64,000 bases of DNA from Chryseobacterium sp. StRB126 (lineage in GTDB: Bacteria > Bacteroidota > Bacteroidia > Flavobacteriales > Weeksellaceae), in the NCBI RefSeq assembly GCF_000829375.1, contig NZ_AP014624.1:2046001-2110000 (forward strand), in the 5' to 3' direction. The position numbers were made by a program, and so were the translations under genes. How positions within the stretch are numbered: the stretch's first letter is position 1; each line of letters begins with the position of its first letter. Below are positions 45,465 to 54,188 of this stretch, in pieces. The notes under the pieces are model-generated. The model did not search any database. It was given only the letters and a program-made list of their open reading frames with translations, and was not told the origin of the DNA.

Positions 45465-46016
45465 ATGAAGATTTTAGCAATAGCAGGAAGTAATTCAGAA
45501 GTTTCAATGAACAAACAGTTGGTAGCTTATGCATCAACATTATTTGATAAAGCAGAAGTGGAAGTGATTGATTTGAATCCTTTCGAAATGCCCATCTATA
45601 AGCATGAAAGAGAATTAGCAGATGGAGTTCCTCAGGAAGCTCATGATTTTGCAGCTAAAATTGATGCAGCAGATGTGTTGTTGGTTTCTTTAGGAGAGCA
45701 CAACGGAACCTACTCTACAGCATTCAAAAATGTGTTCGATTGGGTATCAAGAATCAAAGACAGAACGGTATGGAATGAAGTACCTATGTTATTGATGTCT
45801 ACCTCGCCTGGAGGTAGAGGGGGAGCAGGAGTTTTGGAAGCTGCGTCTAAGCGTTTCCCTTTCCACGGTGGAAATGTGGTAGAAACATTCTCTCTTCCTT
45901 TTTTCAATGATAACTTTGATAAAGCTGAACAAAAAATTTCTAACGCTGAGAAAGACAGTGAATTAAAGGAAAAAGTAAAGAAGATTGCAGCCATTGAAAC
46001 CATCCTTGAAAAATAG
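45465..46016 (+). CDS. NADPH-dependent FMN reductase (flavodoxin-like)
   Basis: A 183-residue flavoprotein. The phosphate-binding loop is MKILAIAGSNSEVSMNKQL; VLLVSLGEHNGTYSTAFKNVFDWVSR is the family motif for FMN contact, and PMLLMSTSPGGRGGAGVLEAA follows. It reduces FMN or quinone/azo compounds with NADPH. It follows the pirin gene, a pairing that suggests redox or oxidative-stress function but is not proof. It ends 3 bases before a promoter-like TTTG that starts the small unit at 46019. Confidence 0.92.
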   Translation: MKILAIAGSNSEVSMNKQLVAYASTLFDKAEVEVIDLNPFEMPIYKHERELADGVPQEAHDFAAKIDAADVLLVSLGEHNGTYSTAFKNVFDWVSRIKDRTVWNEVPMLLMSTSPGGRGGAGVLEAASKRFPFHGGNVVETFSLPFFNDNFDKAEQKISNAEKDSELKEKVKKIAAIETILEK

Positions 46017-46018
46017 AA

Positions 46019-46049
46019 TTTGAATATTCGTTTAAAATTACTATTTTTG
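46019..46049 (+). promoter_or_regulatory. Promoter of the small 46063 unit
   Basis: TTTG (46019-46022), 19 bases, TATTTTTG (46042-46049): full consensus spacing, just past the FMN reductase stop. Confidence 0.6.
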
Positions 46050-46062
46050 CAAAAAGAAAAGA

Positions 46063-46137
46063 GATGAAAATTCAGACCTCCTATAAACAATGTTTTTCTC
46101 ATAAAGGGAAAATTGTGGGCTCTGAAATTCTGAGATA
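46063..46137 (+). CDS. Very short ORF (24 aa) or small RNA unit
   Basis: ATG at 46063 follows an AAAAGAAAAGAG stretch. The frame encodes 24 residues starting MKIQTSYKQCFSHKGKI and ends at TAA 46137. It lies between a full promoter (46019-46049) and a terminator (46146-46177), so a transcript of about 120 bases is expected. The product could be a short peptide, or the ORF could be chance inside a small RNA. It lies about 190 bases before purM, so an attenuator role is also possible. No known RNA family was recognised. Confidence 0.45.
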
Positions 46138-46145
46138 AAATAACG

Positions 46146-46177
46146 GCCGATAATCTGAAAAGATTGTCGGCTTTTTT
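46146..46177 (+). terminator. Terminator of the small unit
   Basis: GCCGATAATCT (46146-46156), loop GAAA, AGATTGTCGGC (46161-46171), then six T. Confidence 0.85.
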
Positions 46178-46227
46178 GTTTTCTAAATCGAATATAAAAA
46201 GTAAAAATATAAAAGTGAAATGCAGCA

Positions 46228-46312
46228 GTATGCCAATGCAATAATATACCAATTTTCCGGTTTTCAAAATTAGACTATTGTTACATTGTTAAACTGATAT
46301 ACTGTTACATTA
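46228..46312. repeat. AATGTAACAAT-type degenerate inverted repeat, copy 1
   Basis: The clearest arm, ATTGTTACATTGTTAAACTG onward (46277-46312), is matched by a poorer complement (46230-46256). A better-formed copy lies at 48026-48102, so the purM-purN block is flanked by two copies. Confidence 0.5.
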
Positions 46313-46327
46313 AATAAATTATTAAGC

Positions 46328-47320
46328 ATGAGCAACACTTACAAATCAGCAGGAGTAGACAAAGAAGAAGGATACAAAACGGTTGACAAGATCAAAAAAG
46401 CAGTGGGCGAAACCCACAATTCCAATGTATTGAACCACTTGGGAAGCTTTGGGGCTTTCTATGAAATTGGCGGATACAAAAATCCGGTTCTTGTTTCAGG
46501 AACAGATGGAGTAGGAACAAAACTCAAAGTAGCTTTGGATACCAAAAAATATGATTCTATTGGGGTAGACTGTTTCGCAATGTGTGCTAACGATATTCTT
46601 TGCCATGGTGCTAAACCTTTATTCTTCTTAGATTATTTAGCTTGTGGAAAGCTTGATTCTGAGATTGCTGCTGAAATCGTTTTAGGAATGGTTGAAGCTT
46701 GTAAAGATAACAACTGTGCATTAATCGGTGGAGAAACTGCTGAAATGCCGGGAATGTACCAACCTGGAGATTATGATGTTGCCGGATTCTGCGTAGGAAT
46801 CGTAGAAAAAGACCAGATCATTGACGGTTCTAAAATCAAGCCAGGTAACAAAATTATCGCATTGCCAAGCTCAGGATTCCACTCCAACGGATTCTCTTTA
46901 GTAAGAAAAGTATTCCCGAACTTCGAAGAAGAATTTGAAGGAAAACCTTTATATGAAACACTTTTAGTTCCTACAAGATTATACTTCAAAGATATTCATA
47001 AAGTATTGGAAGAAGTAAAAGTAGAAGGAATTGCACACATTACAGGTGGAGGTCTTTACGAAAACGTTCCAAGAATCATTCCTGAAGGACTTTGTGCTTC
47101 TATTGATGGTTCTAAAATCAGAATTCCAAGTGTAATGCTCGAATTAGAAAAAAGAGGCGGAGTTACCAGAGAAGAAATGTATGGTACTTTCAATATGGGA
47201 GTAGGTATGGTAATTGTTGTAGATGCAGAGCACGCTGAAAAAATATTACACCTTTTAGATGATGCCTACGAAATCGGAGAAATCACTGAGGGAACAGAGA
47301 AAATCAATTTAAAATTTTAG
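46328..47320 (+). CDS. purM: Phosphoribosylformylglycinamidine cyclo-ligase (AIR synthase)
   Basis: A 330-residue cytoplasmic ATP-dependent enzyme forming aminoimidazole ribotide from FGAM, the fifth step of purine synthesis. Signatures are SGTDGVGTKLKVAL, GVDCFAMCANDILCHGAKPLFFLDY, ALIGGETAEMPGMY and HITGGGLYENVPRII. Length matches the family. It heads the purM-purN-purH-purD-guaA series, all on the plus strand but separated by spacers of 90-170 bases that carry repeats. Confidence 0.97.
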   Translation: MSNTYKSAGVDKEEGYKTVDKIKKAVGETHNSNVLNHLGSFGAFYEIGGYKNPVLVSGTDGVGTKLKVALDTKKYDSIGVDCFAMCANDILCHGAKPLFFLDYLACGKLDSEIAAEIVLGMVEACKDNNCALIGGETAEMPGMYQPGDYDVAGFCVGIVEKDQIIDGSKIKPGNKIIALPSSGFHSNGFSLVRKVFPNFEEEFEGKPLYETLLVPTRLYFKDIHKVLEEVKVEGIAHITGGGLYENVPRIIPEGLCASIDGSKIRIPSVMLELEKRGGVTREEMYGTFNMGVGMVIVVDAEHAEKILHLLDDAYEIGEITEGTEKINLKF

Positions 47321-47324
47321 AAGC

Positions 47325-47412
47325 TTAATCCCGCTTTCCGCTATATCTTTTTTGCCAGTGCTTTTTTACAAAGCCATTTCAAAAAAGGATGCCGCTGCAA
47401 TCGGGGCTAATT
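47325..47412. repeat. Inverted-repeat unit between purM and purN
   Basis: TTAATCCCGCTTTCCGCTAT (from 47325) is mirrored, with mismatches, by a stretch ending CTGCAATCGGGGCTAATT (to about 47412), with a GGATGCC/CTTTTTT core. A related GCAATCGGAGGCGGGATTAA sequence occurs at about 56152-56171, so it is a dispersed family. Confidence 0.55.
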
Positions 47413-47417
47413 AAAAA

Positions 47418-47450
47418 AGCCTTGTCAAGGTTTTAAACCTTGACAAGGCT
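47418..47450. terminator. Perfect 33-base palindromic hairpin before purN
   Basis: AGCCTTGTCAAGGTTT (47418-47433) and AAACCTTGACAAGGCT (47435-47450) pair over 16 bp with one loop base. The A-run before it makes it a likely terminator for the minus strand and a strong barrier for the plus strand. It lies 11 bases before the purN ATG. Confidence 0.6.
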
Positions 47451-47461
47451 GCCAAATAAAT

Positions 47462-48025
47462 ATGAAGAACATTGTAGTCCTTGTATCCGGTTCAGGAACC
47501 AATCTGCAGAGAATCATTGATACTATTGAGGCTGGAGAAATTCAGAATGCAGAAGTAGCTTTGGTAGTGGCAGACAGAGAATGTTTCGGATTGGAAAGAG
47601 CGAAGAATCATAATATAGAAACCATACTGATTCCAAGAGGAAAGAACTTCAGCAGCGAATTGGCTAAAGTAATTCCACAAGATACAGACCTTATTGTATT
47701 GGCAGGATTCCTTTCCATTTTAAAACCTGAATTCTGTGAAAACTGGAATGGTAAAATAATCAATATTCATCCCGCATTGCTTCCAAAATTCGGTGGAAAA
47801 GGAATGTGGGGAATGAACGTTCACAATGCAGTGATTGAAGCTAAAGAAGTAGAGAGTGGGGCAACAGTACATTTTGTAACGCCGGGTATTGATGAAGGAG
47901 CAGCCATTCTTCAGAAATCTTTTGAAGTAACAACAGATGATACCCCTGAAACATTAGCTCAGAAAGTTCACCAGATTGAATATGAGATATTTCCTCTAGC
48001 GATCAATAAGGTTCTAGGAAACTGA
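47462..48025 (+). CDS. purN: Phosphoribosylglycinamide formyltransferase
   Basis: A 187-residue enzyme adding the formyl group from 10-formyl-THF to GAR (third step of purine synthesis). Visible are the substrate loop VLVSGSGTNLQ, the formyl-binding LAGFLSILKP, the catalytic Asn and His in INIHPALLPKFGGKGMWG, and the catalytic Asp in HFVTPGIDEGAAI. The length is typical. The short spacer from purM contains a strong hairpin, so it may have its own promoter. Confidence 0.96.
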   Translation: MKNIVVLVSGSGTNLQRIIDTIEAGEIQNAEVALVVADRECFGLERAKNHNIETILIPRGKNFSSELAKVIPQDTDLIVLAGFLSILKPEFCENWNGKIINIHPALLPKFGGKGMWGMNVHNAVIEAKEVESGATVHFVTPGIDEGAAILQKSFEVTTDDTPETLAQKVHQIEYEIFPLAINKVLGN

Positions 48026-48102
48026 TAATGTAACAATCTAGCAATGTACCAATTTACCAATCATTTAATTGTTACACTGTTAAACTGGTACATTGCTACA
48101 TT
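48026..48102. repeat. AATGTAACAAT-type inverted repeat, copy 2
   Basis: Left arm TAATGTAACAATCTAGCAAT from 48026 and right arm ending CATTGCTACATTA (48102) mirror each other over about 35 bases. It follows the purN stop directly. Function unknown. Confidence 0.6.
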
Positions 48103-48193
48103 AGCAAATAATCTAAGTAAAATAAAAAGTAATCCGGAAGTGAAAGACCCGGGTACAGTTTGAAATAACTGTGAAAAGTAAAAATTGAAAGTA

Positions 48194-49711
48194 ATGAGTA
48201 AAAAGAGAGTTTTAATCAGTGTTTCTGACAAAAGTGGATTAATTGAATTCGCACAGTTTTTGGAAGCTCAGAATTATGAGTTGATCTCTACGGGAGGAAC
48301 GTTCAAACATTTGAAAGACGCTGGTTTAAATCCAATTCAGATTGATGAGGTAACCAATTTCCCTGAAATGCTGGATGGAAGAGTGAAAACTTTACACCCA
48401 AAAGTTCACGGTGGACTGCTAGCGGTTCGTACTAACGAAGAGCATATGAAAACTGTTCAGGAGCACGGAATTGGTCTGATAGACATGGTGATCGTAAACC
48501 TTTATCCTTTCTTTGAAAATGTGAATAAAGACATTTCTTTACATGAGAAAGTAGAGTTTATCGATATCGGAGGTCCGTCAATGCTTCGTTCTGCAGCGAA
48601 AAATTTTGATTCCGTTACTGTAATTACCGATGTAGAAGATTATACAACCGTAAAACTGGAAATGGAACAAAACGGAGATACTTACATTGAGACTCGTAAG
48701 AAGCTTGCAGGAAAAGTATTCAACCTTACATCAGCTTATGATGCCGCTATTTCAAGAATGCTTTTAGATGAGGAGTATCCAACGTATTTAAATGCATCTT
48801 ACAAGAAAGTTTCTGACTTGAGATACGGTGAAAACCCTCACCAGTCAGCAGCTTACTACGTTTCTACTTTTGAGAACGGAGCAATGAAAGACTTCGAACA
48901 GCTTGGAGGGAAAGAACTTTCTTTCAACAACCTTCGTGATATGGACCTTTGCTGGAAAGTAGTCACTGAGTTTAAAGAAGAAATGGCTTGTTGTGCTGTA
49001 AAACACTCTACACCTTGTGGAGTTGCAATCGGTACTTCAGCATTGGAAACTTACCAAAAAACTTTCGAATGTGATCCGGTTTCCATCTTTGGCGGAATTG
49101 TTGCAATGAATTATAAAATTGATGCGGCAACAGCTGAAGAACTAAACAAAACATTCCTTGAGATTGTAATGGCTCCGGATTTTGAAGAAGAAGCTCTTGA
49201 AATTTTAAGAAAAAAGAAAAACTTAAGAATCATCAAAATCGTAAACCCTGTTTCCGACAAGAAAACATGGGTTAAAGTAGATGGAGGTATCTTGGTTCAG
49301 GATAATGATTTGCATTTCTCTGATGACATCAAAGTAGTGACTGAAACTCAGCCTACGGAGGAGCAGAAAAAAGCATTGCTTTTCTCTCAGAGAGTTGTAA
49401 AATATGTGAAATCTAATGCTATTGTGGTTTCCAACGGAATCCAGGCTTTCGGAATTGGAGGCGGACAGGTTAACAGAATCTGGGCTACACAACAGGCAAT
49501 CGAAAGAGCAAAAGAAAAATTCACAGGAGATTTAGTACTGGCATCAGATGCATTTTTCCCTTTCCGTGACGTAGTAGATTTCTGCGCTCAGGAAGGTATT
49601 AAGGCGATCATTCAGCCAGGAGGAAGTGTAAAAGATCAGGACAGTATTGAAGCTGCTAATGAGCATAAAATCCCAATGATGTTTACTGGGGTTAGACACT
49701 TTTTCCACTAA
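48194..49711 (+). CDS. purH: Bifunctional AICAR formyltransferase / IMP cyclohydrolase
   Basis: A 505-residue enzyme doing the last two steps to IMP. The IMP cyclohydrolase (MGS-like) domain covers residues 1-200 ([43 protein letters not shown]). The transformylase follows with [25 protein letters not shown] and [29 protein letters not shown] start at ATG 48194 ([16 protein letters not shown]), the usual N terminus; an in-frame TTG at 48185 would add three residues. Confidence 0.97.
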   Translation: MSKKRVLISVSDKSGLIEFAQFLEAQNYELISTGGTFKHLKDAGLNPIQIDEVTNFPEMLDGRVKTLHPKVHGGLLAVRTNEEHMKTVQEHGIGLIDMVIVNLYPFFENVNKDISLHEKVEFIDIGGPSMLRSAAKNFDSVTVITDVEDYTTVKLEMEQNGDTYIETRKKLAGKVFNLTSAYDAAISRMLLDEEYPTYLNASYKKVSDLRYGENPHQSAAYYVSTFENGAMKDFEQLGGKELSFNNLRDMDLCWKVVTEFKEEMACCAVKHSTPCGVAIGTSALETYQKTFECDPVSIFGGIVAMNYKIDAATAEELNKTFLEIVMAPDFEEEALEILRKKKNLRIIKIVNPVSDKKTWVKVDGGILVQDNDLHFSDDIKVVTETQPTEEQKKALLFSQRVVKYVKSNAIVVSNGIQAFGIGGGQVNRIWATQQAIERAKEKFTGDLVLASDAFFPFRDVVDFCAQEGIKAIIQPGGSVKDQDSIEAANEHKIPMMFTGVRHFFH

Positions 49712-49800
49712 TTAAAATAGAATTAAAAAATAATTGGGGATTGTATTTATAGCATCCAAAATTATATATTTGTAGAATAAGACTAGATAATAAATAAAGT

Positions 49801-51039
49801 ATGAGAATATTAATCATAGGTGAAGGCGGTAGAGAATCTGCTTTAGCAGCAAAGCTTCAGAATGACCCAAGAATTTCTAAAATGTTTTTTGCTAACGGGA
49901 ATGCTACTACCGATGCAATAGGGAAAAATGTTCATTTATCAGAAATCAAAGAACTTAGAGATTTCGCTATTAAAGAAAAGGTTGATTTAACAATTGTTGG
50001 ACCAGAAGCTCCATTGGTAGCCGGGATCAAGGATGAGTTCAAAAAACACGACCTTAAGGTTTTCGGACCTACTCAGAAAGTAGCCAGTCTGGAAGGAAGT
50101 AAGGCTTTCTCTAAGAGATTTATGCAGACCTATGATATCAAAACAGCTAAAGCGGTAGTATTTGATTCATATAATGATGCTAAAGAATACATCCAGACAC
50201 AGCAGTATCCTCTAGTGATCAAAGCAAGTGGTTTAGCAGGCGGAAAAGGTGTTGTAATCTGTGATAATCTTGAAGAAGCTGAAGCTACGATCCACGATTT
50301 CATGATCAGAAGAATCTATGGAGACGCGGGTATCCGTTTAGTGATCGAGGAATATTTACAAGGATTTGAGGCATCAATTATCGCTTTCTCAAACGGGGAA
50401 AAATTATTCCCTTGTGTTGCAGCTAAAGATTATAAGAAAGCTGGAAACGGAGATTCAGGACCCAATACAGGAGGCATGGGTTCAATAGCACCAAGCCCGG
50501 AATTCACTCAGGAGCATTACGCTGATTTTGAGCAAAATATTTTAGAACCTACTATTAAAGGTCTTAAAGCTGAAGGTTTCAGTTTCAAAGGAATCATTTT
50601 CTTCGGATTAATGGTCACTAAGAACGGAGCTTATCTTCTTGAGTACAACATGAGATTTGGAGATCCTGAAACTCAGGTATTGATGGCTCTTATGGAAAAC
50701 AACCTTTTAGATGTGATTCAGGACTGTATGGACGGAAAAGACATCGAGCTTAAGTTTAAAGACGAAAAAGCAGTTTGTCTTGTAATGTGTTCAGGTGGTT
50801 ACCCAAGAAATATTGAAACAGGTTTCCAAATTACAGGAGAAGATAAAGTAAAACACAGTAAACTATTATATGCAGGAGCTGTCACAAAAGGAGATAAAGT
50901 AGTTTCCAATGGCGGTAGAGTATTGAACATTGTAGCAACAGGAGCTACTTTCGAAGATGCCCGCAAAAAAGTTTACGAAGACGCAGGTCATGTACATTTC
51001 GATTACGGCTTCTACAGAGAAGACATCGGAAAGTTTTAA
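49801..51039 (+). CDS. purD: Phosphoribosylamine-glycine ligase (GAR synthetase)
   Basis: A 412-residue ATP-grasp enzyme for the second step of purine synthesis. The N-terminal domain has MRILIIGEGGRESALAAKL and VDLTIVGPEAPLVAGI. The ATP-grasp part shows YPLVIKASGLAGGKGVVIC, DSGPNTGGMGSIAPSPE and LLEYNMRFGDPETQVLM, and a C-terminal VVSNGGRVLNIVATGATFEDA domain follows. It lies 89 bases after purH. Confidence 0.97.
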   Translation: MRILIIGEGGRESALAAKLQNDPRISKMFFANGNATTDAIGKNVHLSEIKELRDFAIKEKVDLTIVGPEAPLVAGIKDEFKKHDLKVFGPTQKVASLEGSKAFSKRFMQTYDIKTAKAVVFDSYNDAKEYIQTQQYPLVIKASGLAGGKGVVICDNLEEAEATIHDFMIRRIYGDAGIRLVIEEYLQGFEASIIAFSNGEKLFPCVAAKDYKKAGNGDSGPNTGGMGSIAPSPEFTQEHYADFEQNILEPTIKGLKAEGFSFKGIIFFGLMVTKNGAYLLEYNMRFGDPETQVLMALMENNLLDVIQDCMDGKDIELKFKDEKAVCLVMCSGGYPRNIETGFQITGEDKVKHSKLLYAGAVTKGDKVVSNGGRVLNIVATGATFEDARKKVYEDAGHVHFDYGFYREDIGKF

Positions 51040-51050
51040 TAAAAATCACG

Positions 51051-51085
51051 AAAAAAGATTTGGAGCCATTCCAAGTCTTTTTTTG
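51051..51085 (+). terminator. purD terminator
   Basis: AAAAAAGATTTGG (51051-51063) pairs with CCAAGTCTTTTTT (51071-51083) with one mismatch, and a T-run follows. Downstream, 51116-51180 repeats the CAGATTCCAGAC/TCTGAAATCT motif family. Confidence 0.75.
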
Positions 51086-51200
51086 TAAAACAGTTAATAT
51101 TAGAAATAAGAGTTCAGATGCTAGATTCCAGACTTCAGACTAAAAATCTGAAATAGGATGTCTTAAATCTGAAATCTTTCAAATAAATCAATTATCAAAA

Positions 51201-52730
51201 ATGAACAACGGTATTATTATTTTAGATTTCGGATCCCAGTACAACCAGCTTATCGGAAGAAGAATCCGTGAGATGGGAGTGTATTCTGAAATCTTACCTT
51301 TCAATACACCTTTACAAGATATTATAGCAAAACAGCCAAAAGGAATTATTCTTTCAGGAGGACCAAGTTCTGTAAATGCAGAAAATGCTCACCTTGTTGA
51401 AAAAGAATTATACGAACAGGGAGTTCCTGTGTTGGGGATTTGCTACGGAATGCAGATGACGGCTCACCTTTTAGGAGGAAAAGTAAACAAAGGAGAAAAA
51501 GGTGAATACGGAAAGGCTAATCTTGAGATCGTTAAAGAGAGCTCTTTATTAAAAGGAGTGACTCAGAACTCTGTAGTTTGGATGAGCCACTTTGATGAGG
51601 TAGGAGAGTTACCTGTAGGTTTTGAATTAAACGCAAAATCAGGAGTAATTGCTTCTATTTCCAATGAAGACAAGAAAATCTTCTGCGTTCAGTTCCACCC
51701 GGAAGTTTCTCATACGGAAGAAGGAGGAAAAATGCTTGAAAACTTCGTGTTTGGAATCTGTAATGCAGAGAAAAACTGGAAACTGACAAACTATATTGAA
51801 AAAACAGTTGAAGAAATCCGTGAAAAAGTAGGAGGCCACAAAGTAATCCTGGGTCTTTCTGGAGGGGTTGACTCCTCTGTAGCAGCGGTTTTGATCCATA
51901 AAGCAATCGGAGATCAGTTAACTTGTATCTTCGTAGATACAGGATTATTGAGAAAGGATGAAGGTAAGAAAGTAATGGATCAGTATGGAGAGCACTTCCA
52001 TATGAACATTAAAATGGTGGATGCTCAGGAAAGATTCCTTTCAAAATTGGCAGGAGTAGACGATCCGGAAGCGAAGAGAAAGATCATCGGAAACGAATTT
52101 ATCCACGTATTTGATGAAGAATCTCATAAAATTGAAGGGGCTAAATTCTTAGCTCAGGGAACCATTTACCCAGATGTTATCGAAAGCCAGTCTGTAAACG
52201 GACCCTCTGCAGTAATCAAGTCTCACCACAATGTTGGAGGACTTCCTGAAGATATGGAATTCGAATTATTAGAGCCATTAAGAGAGCTTTTCAAGGACGA
52301 AGTAAGAAGAGTAGGAGAAGAACTAGGGATTCCTCATCATATGGTTTACAGACACCCTTTCCCAGGTCCTGGATTAGGAATCAGAGTATTGGGAGCTGTA
52401 GATGCTGAGAAAGTAAGAATCCTTCAGGAGGCTGACGATATTTTCATTGAAGAATTATACAAAAACGATCTTTATGAAAAAGTTTCTCAGGCTTTCGTAG
52501 TATTACTTCCTGTAAAATCTGTAGGAGTAATGGGAGACGAAAGAACTTACGAGTATACAGCTGTAGTTCGTTCTGCTAACACTATCGACTTTATGACAGC
52601 AACATGGAGCAGACTTCCTTACGAGTTCTTAGATACTGTTTCAAGCAGAATCATTAACGAAGTAAGAGGAATTAACAGAGTAGCTTACGATATTTCAAGC
52701 AAACCACCTGCAACGATTGAGTGGGAATAA
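51201..52730 (+). CDS. guaA: GMP synthase (glutamine-hydrolysing)
   Basis: A 509-residue enzyme converting XMP to GMP. The class I amidotransferase domain (1-190) has the nucleophile Cys in LGICYGMQMTAHLLGG and the His-Glu pair in QFHPEVSHTEEGG. The ATP pyrophosphatase loop is LGLSGGVDSSVAAVLI, and the GMP-synthase C-terminal dimer domain ends RGINRVAYDISSKPPATIEWE. It has its own terminator and is last of the purine run. Confidence 0.98.
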   Translation: MNNGIIILDFGSQYNQLIGRRIREMGVYSEILPFNTPLQDIIAKQPKGIILSGGPSSVNAENAHLVEKELYEQGVPVLGICYGMQMTAHLLGGKVNKGEKGEYGKANLEIVKESSLLKGVTQNSVVWMSHFDEVGELPVGFELNAKSGVIASISNEDKKIFCVQFHPEVSHTEEGGKMLENFVFGICNAEKNWKLTNYIEKTVEEIREKVGGHKVILGLSGGVDSSVAAVLIHKAIGDQLTCIFVDTGLLRKDEGKKVMDQYGEHFHMNIKMVDAQERFLSKLAGVDDPEAKRKIIGNEFIHVFDEESHKIEGAKFLAQGTIYPDVIESQSVNGPSAVIKSHHNVGGLPEDMEFELLEPLRELFKDEVRRVGEELGIPHHMVYRHPFPGPGLGIRVLGAVDAEKVRILQEADDIFIEELYKNDLYEKVSQAFVVLLPVKSVGVMGDERTYEYTAVVRSANTIDFMTATWSRLPYEFLDTVSSRIINEVRGINRVAYDISSKPPATIEWE

Positions 52731-52752
52731 TCTCAACTTGAATGTAAAATAT

Positions 52753-52782
52753 AAATCCTGCCCTTTTTGGGTAGGATTTTTT
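52753..52782 (+). terminator. guaA terminator
   Basis: AAATCCTGCCC, loop TTTTT, GGGTAGGATTT, then a T-run. It is nearly identical to the terminator after the next gene. Confidence 0.88.
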
Positions 52783-52899
52783 GTTAAATGTCTTTATTTT
52801 CTCTGAAAAAAATGCGTATTTAGCAGAAAATAATCATGAACGCTAATTGAAATGGATCCTCTCTGATAGAAAAAACAAAATCCATGGAAATCTAAAAAT

Positions 52900-53976
52900 A
52901 TGAGAAACATCTTAACTCTGTTATTGCTTCTGACGGTAACTACCACTTTTGCCCAGTCTAAAAAGTTTATTATTGAAGAATTAAACTTGTCAGATCCTTT
53001 GCAAACTATTGTCAATTCTAATTATAATAAAATCAAACTTCAGGATATAAGAACCAATCCTGATGATTATGGAATTGTGATGAAAGGAGTATCTGATAGA
53101 AAAGCGAAAGTTAGATTTAGTCCAAGTTTTGAAGAGCAGCTAACCAAAATGTTTGATAAAGGAATTGATAAAACCTCTGCAAAAGATCAGGAATTATTGA
53201 TACAATTAAGAAGCCTGAATTATAAGGAAGTGACGATTGATATGGTACAGTACGGATATTTTAATTTCAGAGCGCTGATTTTTGGAGGTAAAGAAAATCA
53301 ATACCAACTGATCAAGAAAATAGATACTACGATGGTTTTGTTTAAAATGGATGTAACCAAGAAGTTGGAAGAACAGTCCTTGGATTATCTCCATAAAACT
53401 GTTTTCGATGCTGTTTCTGCTGCTCCTATCGATCATAAAATCTATACACAAGAAGATATCAATAATTATGATAGAATAGCAAAGTCACAATTACCGCTAT
53501 ATACTCAATCCAAACTAAAAGATGGAGTTTATTTGAATTATAAATCTTTCAGTACACAAGTTCCCGATAAATCAATTAGTGAAATACAAGTAAATCTTGG
53601 GATGATTACTAAAGTGACTTATATTGATGATAAGGGGAAAAAGAGAAATGCCAAAACTGACTCTTACGCAGTGGTTACTCAAGGGAAAGCATATATAATG
53701 TATGAAGGAGAATTATATCCTATGAGAAAAACCTCCGAAGATTTTTATTTTATTTCAAAAATATATGACAGGCCAACTGGAGAAAGGCAGCTTATATCCG
53801 GTACTACAGGGGCAATGATTGGTGGTCCAATTGGTGGTGTTATAGGTGTTTTAATTGCCGGTGGAAAATCCAAAACATATGAATGTCAATTAGATTACTT
53901 TAATGGGAAATATGAGATTGTGAGAGAAATTAAACCTCAGAAACTGAAAGAAGTCTATCACTTAAATGAAGAATAA
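52900..53976 (+). CDS. Secreted protein with a Gly-zipper segment, unknown function
   Basis: A 358-residue protein with a signal peptide (MRNILTLLLLLTVTTTFAQ). Residues about 300-322 (GTTGAMIGGPIGGVIGVLI) form a glycine-zipper, a membrane-interacting pattern seen in outer-membrane and pore-forming proteins. Otherwise the protein is Lys/Asp-rich without recognised domains. It lies between two near-identical terminators that belong to guaA and to itself, which may mean insertion or duplication of this stretch. Confidence 0.7.
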   Translation: MRNILTLLLLLTVTTTFAQSKKFIIEELNLSDPLQTIVNSNYNKIKLQDIRTNPDDYGIVMKGVSDRKAKVRFSPSFEEQLTKMFDKGIDKTSAKDQELLIQLRSLNYKEVTIDMVQYGYFNFRALIFGGKENQYQLIKKIDTTMVLFKMDVTKKLEEQSLDYLHKTVFDAVSAAPIDHKIYTQEDINNYDRIAKSQLPLYTQSKLKDGVYLNYKSFSTQVPDKSISEIQVNLGMITKVTYIDDKGKKRNAKTDSYAVVTQGKAYIMYEGELYPMRKTSEDFYFISKIYDRPTGERQLISGTTGAMIGGPIGGVIGVLIAGGKSKTYECQLDYFNGKYEIVREIKPQKLKEVYHLNEE

Positions 53977-54021
53977 GTGATTATTAAGTGGGAAAAATTT
54001 TCAATTTAATTTTAAAATAAT

Positions 54022-54049
54022 GATCCTGCCCATTTGGGTAGGATTATTT
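54022..54049 (+). terminator. Terminator of the 52900 gene
   Basis: GATCCTGCCC, loop ATTT, GGGTAGGATT. Stem and order match the guaA terminator almost base for base, but the T-run is weaker. Confidence 0.8.
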
Positions 54050-54188
54050 GTTGAGTTTATAAAGTTTTAATTTTCGTGTCGTACTTTTATTTTTTGATCA
54101 ATTAGCGCTTGTGTATTTAAGATTCTGTTTAAGTATAGATGCTTATTAGTTATAAAATTTTCACTAAATTTAAGTAAAAATATACCCA

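Larger units (their letters stand above)
46017..46327. other. 311-base gap with a small transcription unit and degenerate repeats
   Basis: Holds the 46019-46177 unit and, at about 46228-46312, short AATGTAACAAT-type repeats. These occur again after purN. Confidence 0.65.

Noticed and set aside
45710..46267. A 185-residue minus-strand frame opposite the FMN reductase
   Set aside because: Shadow of a real gene; composition is Phe/Ser-rich, and it runs through a promoter and terminator.
51639..51906. Overlapping minus-strand frames inside guaA
   Set aside because: Mirror frames of a strong housekeeping gene, with no motif or ribosome-binding site.
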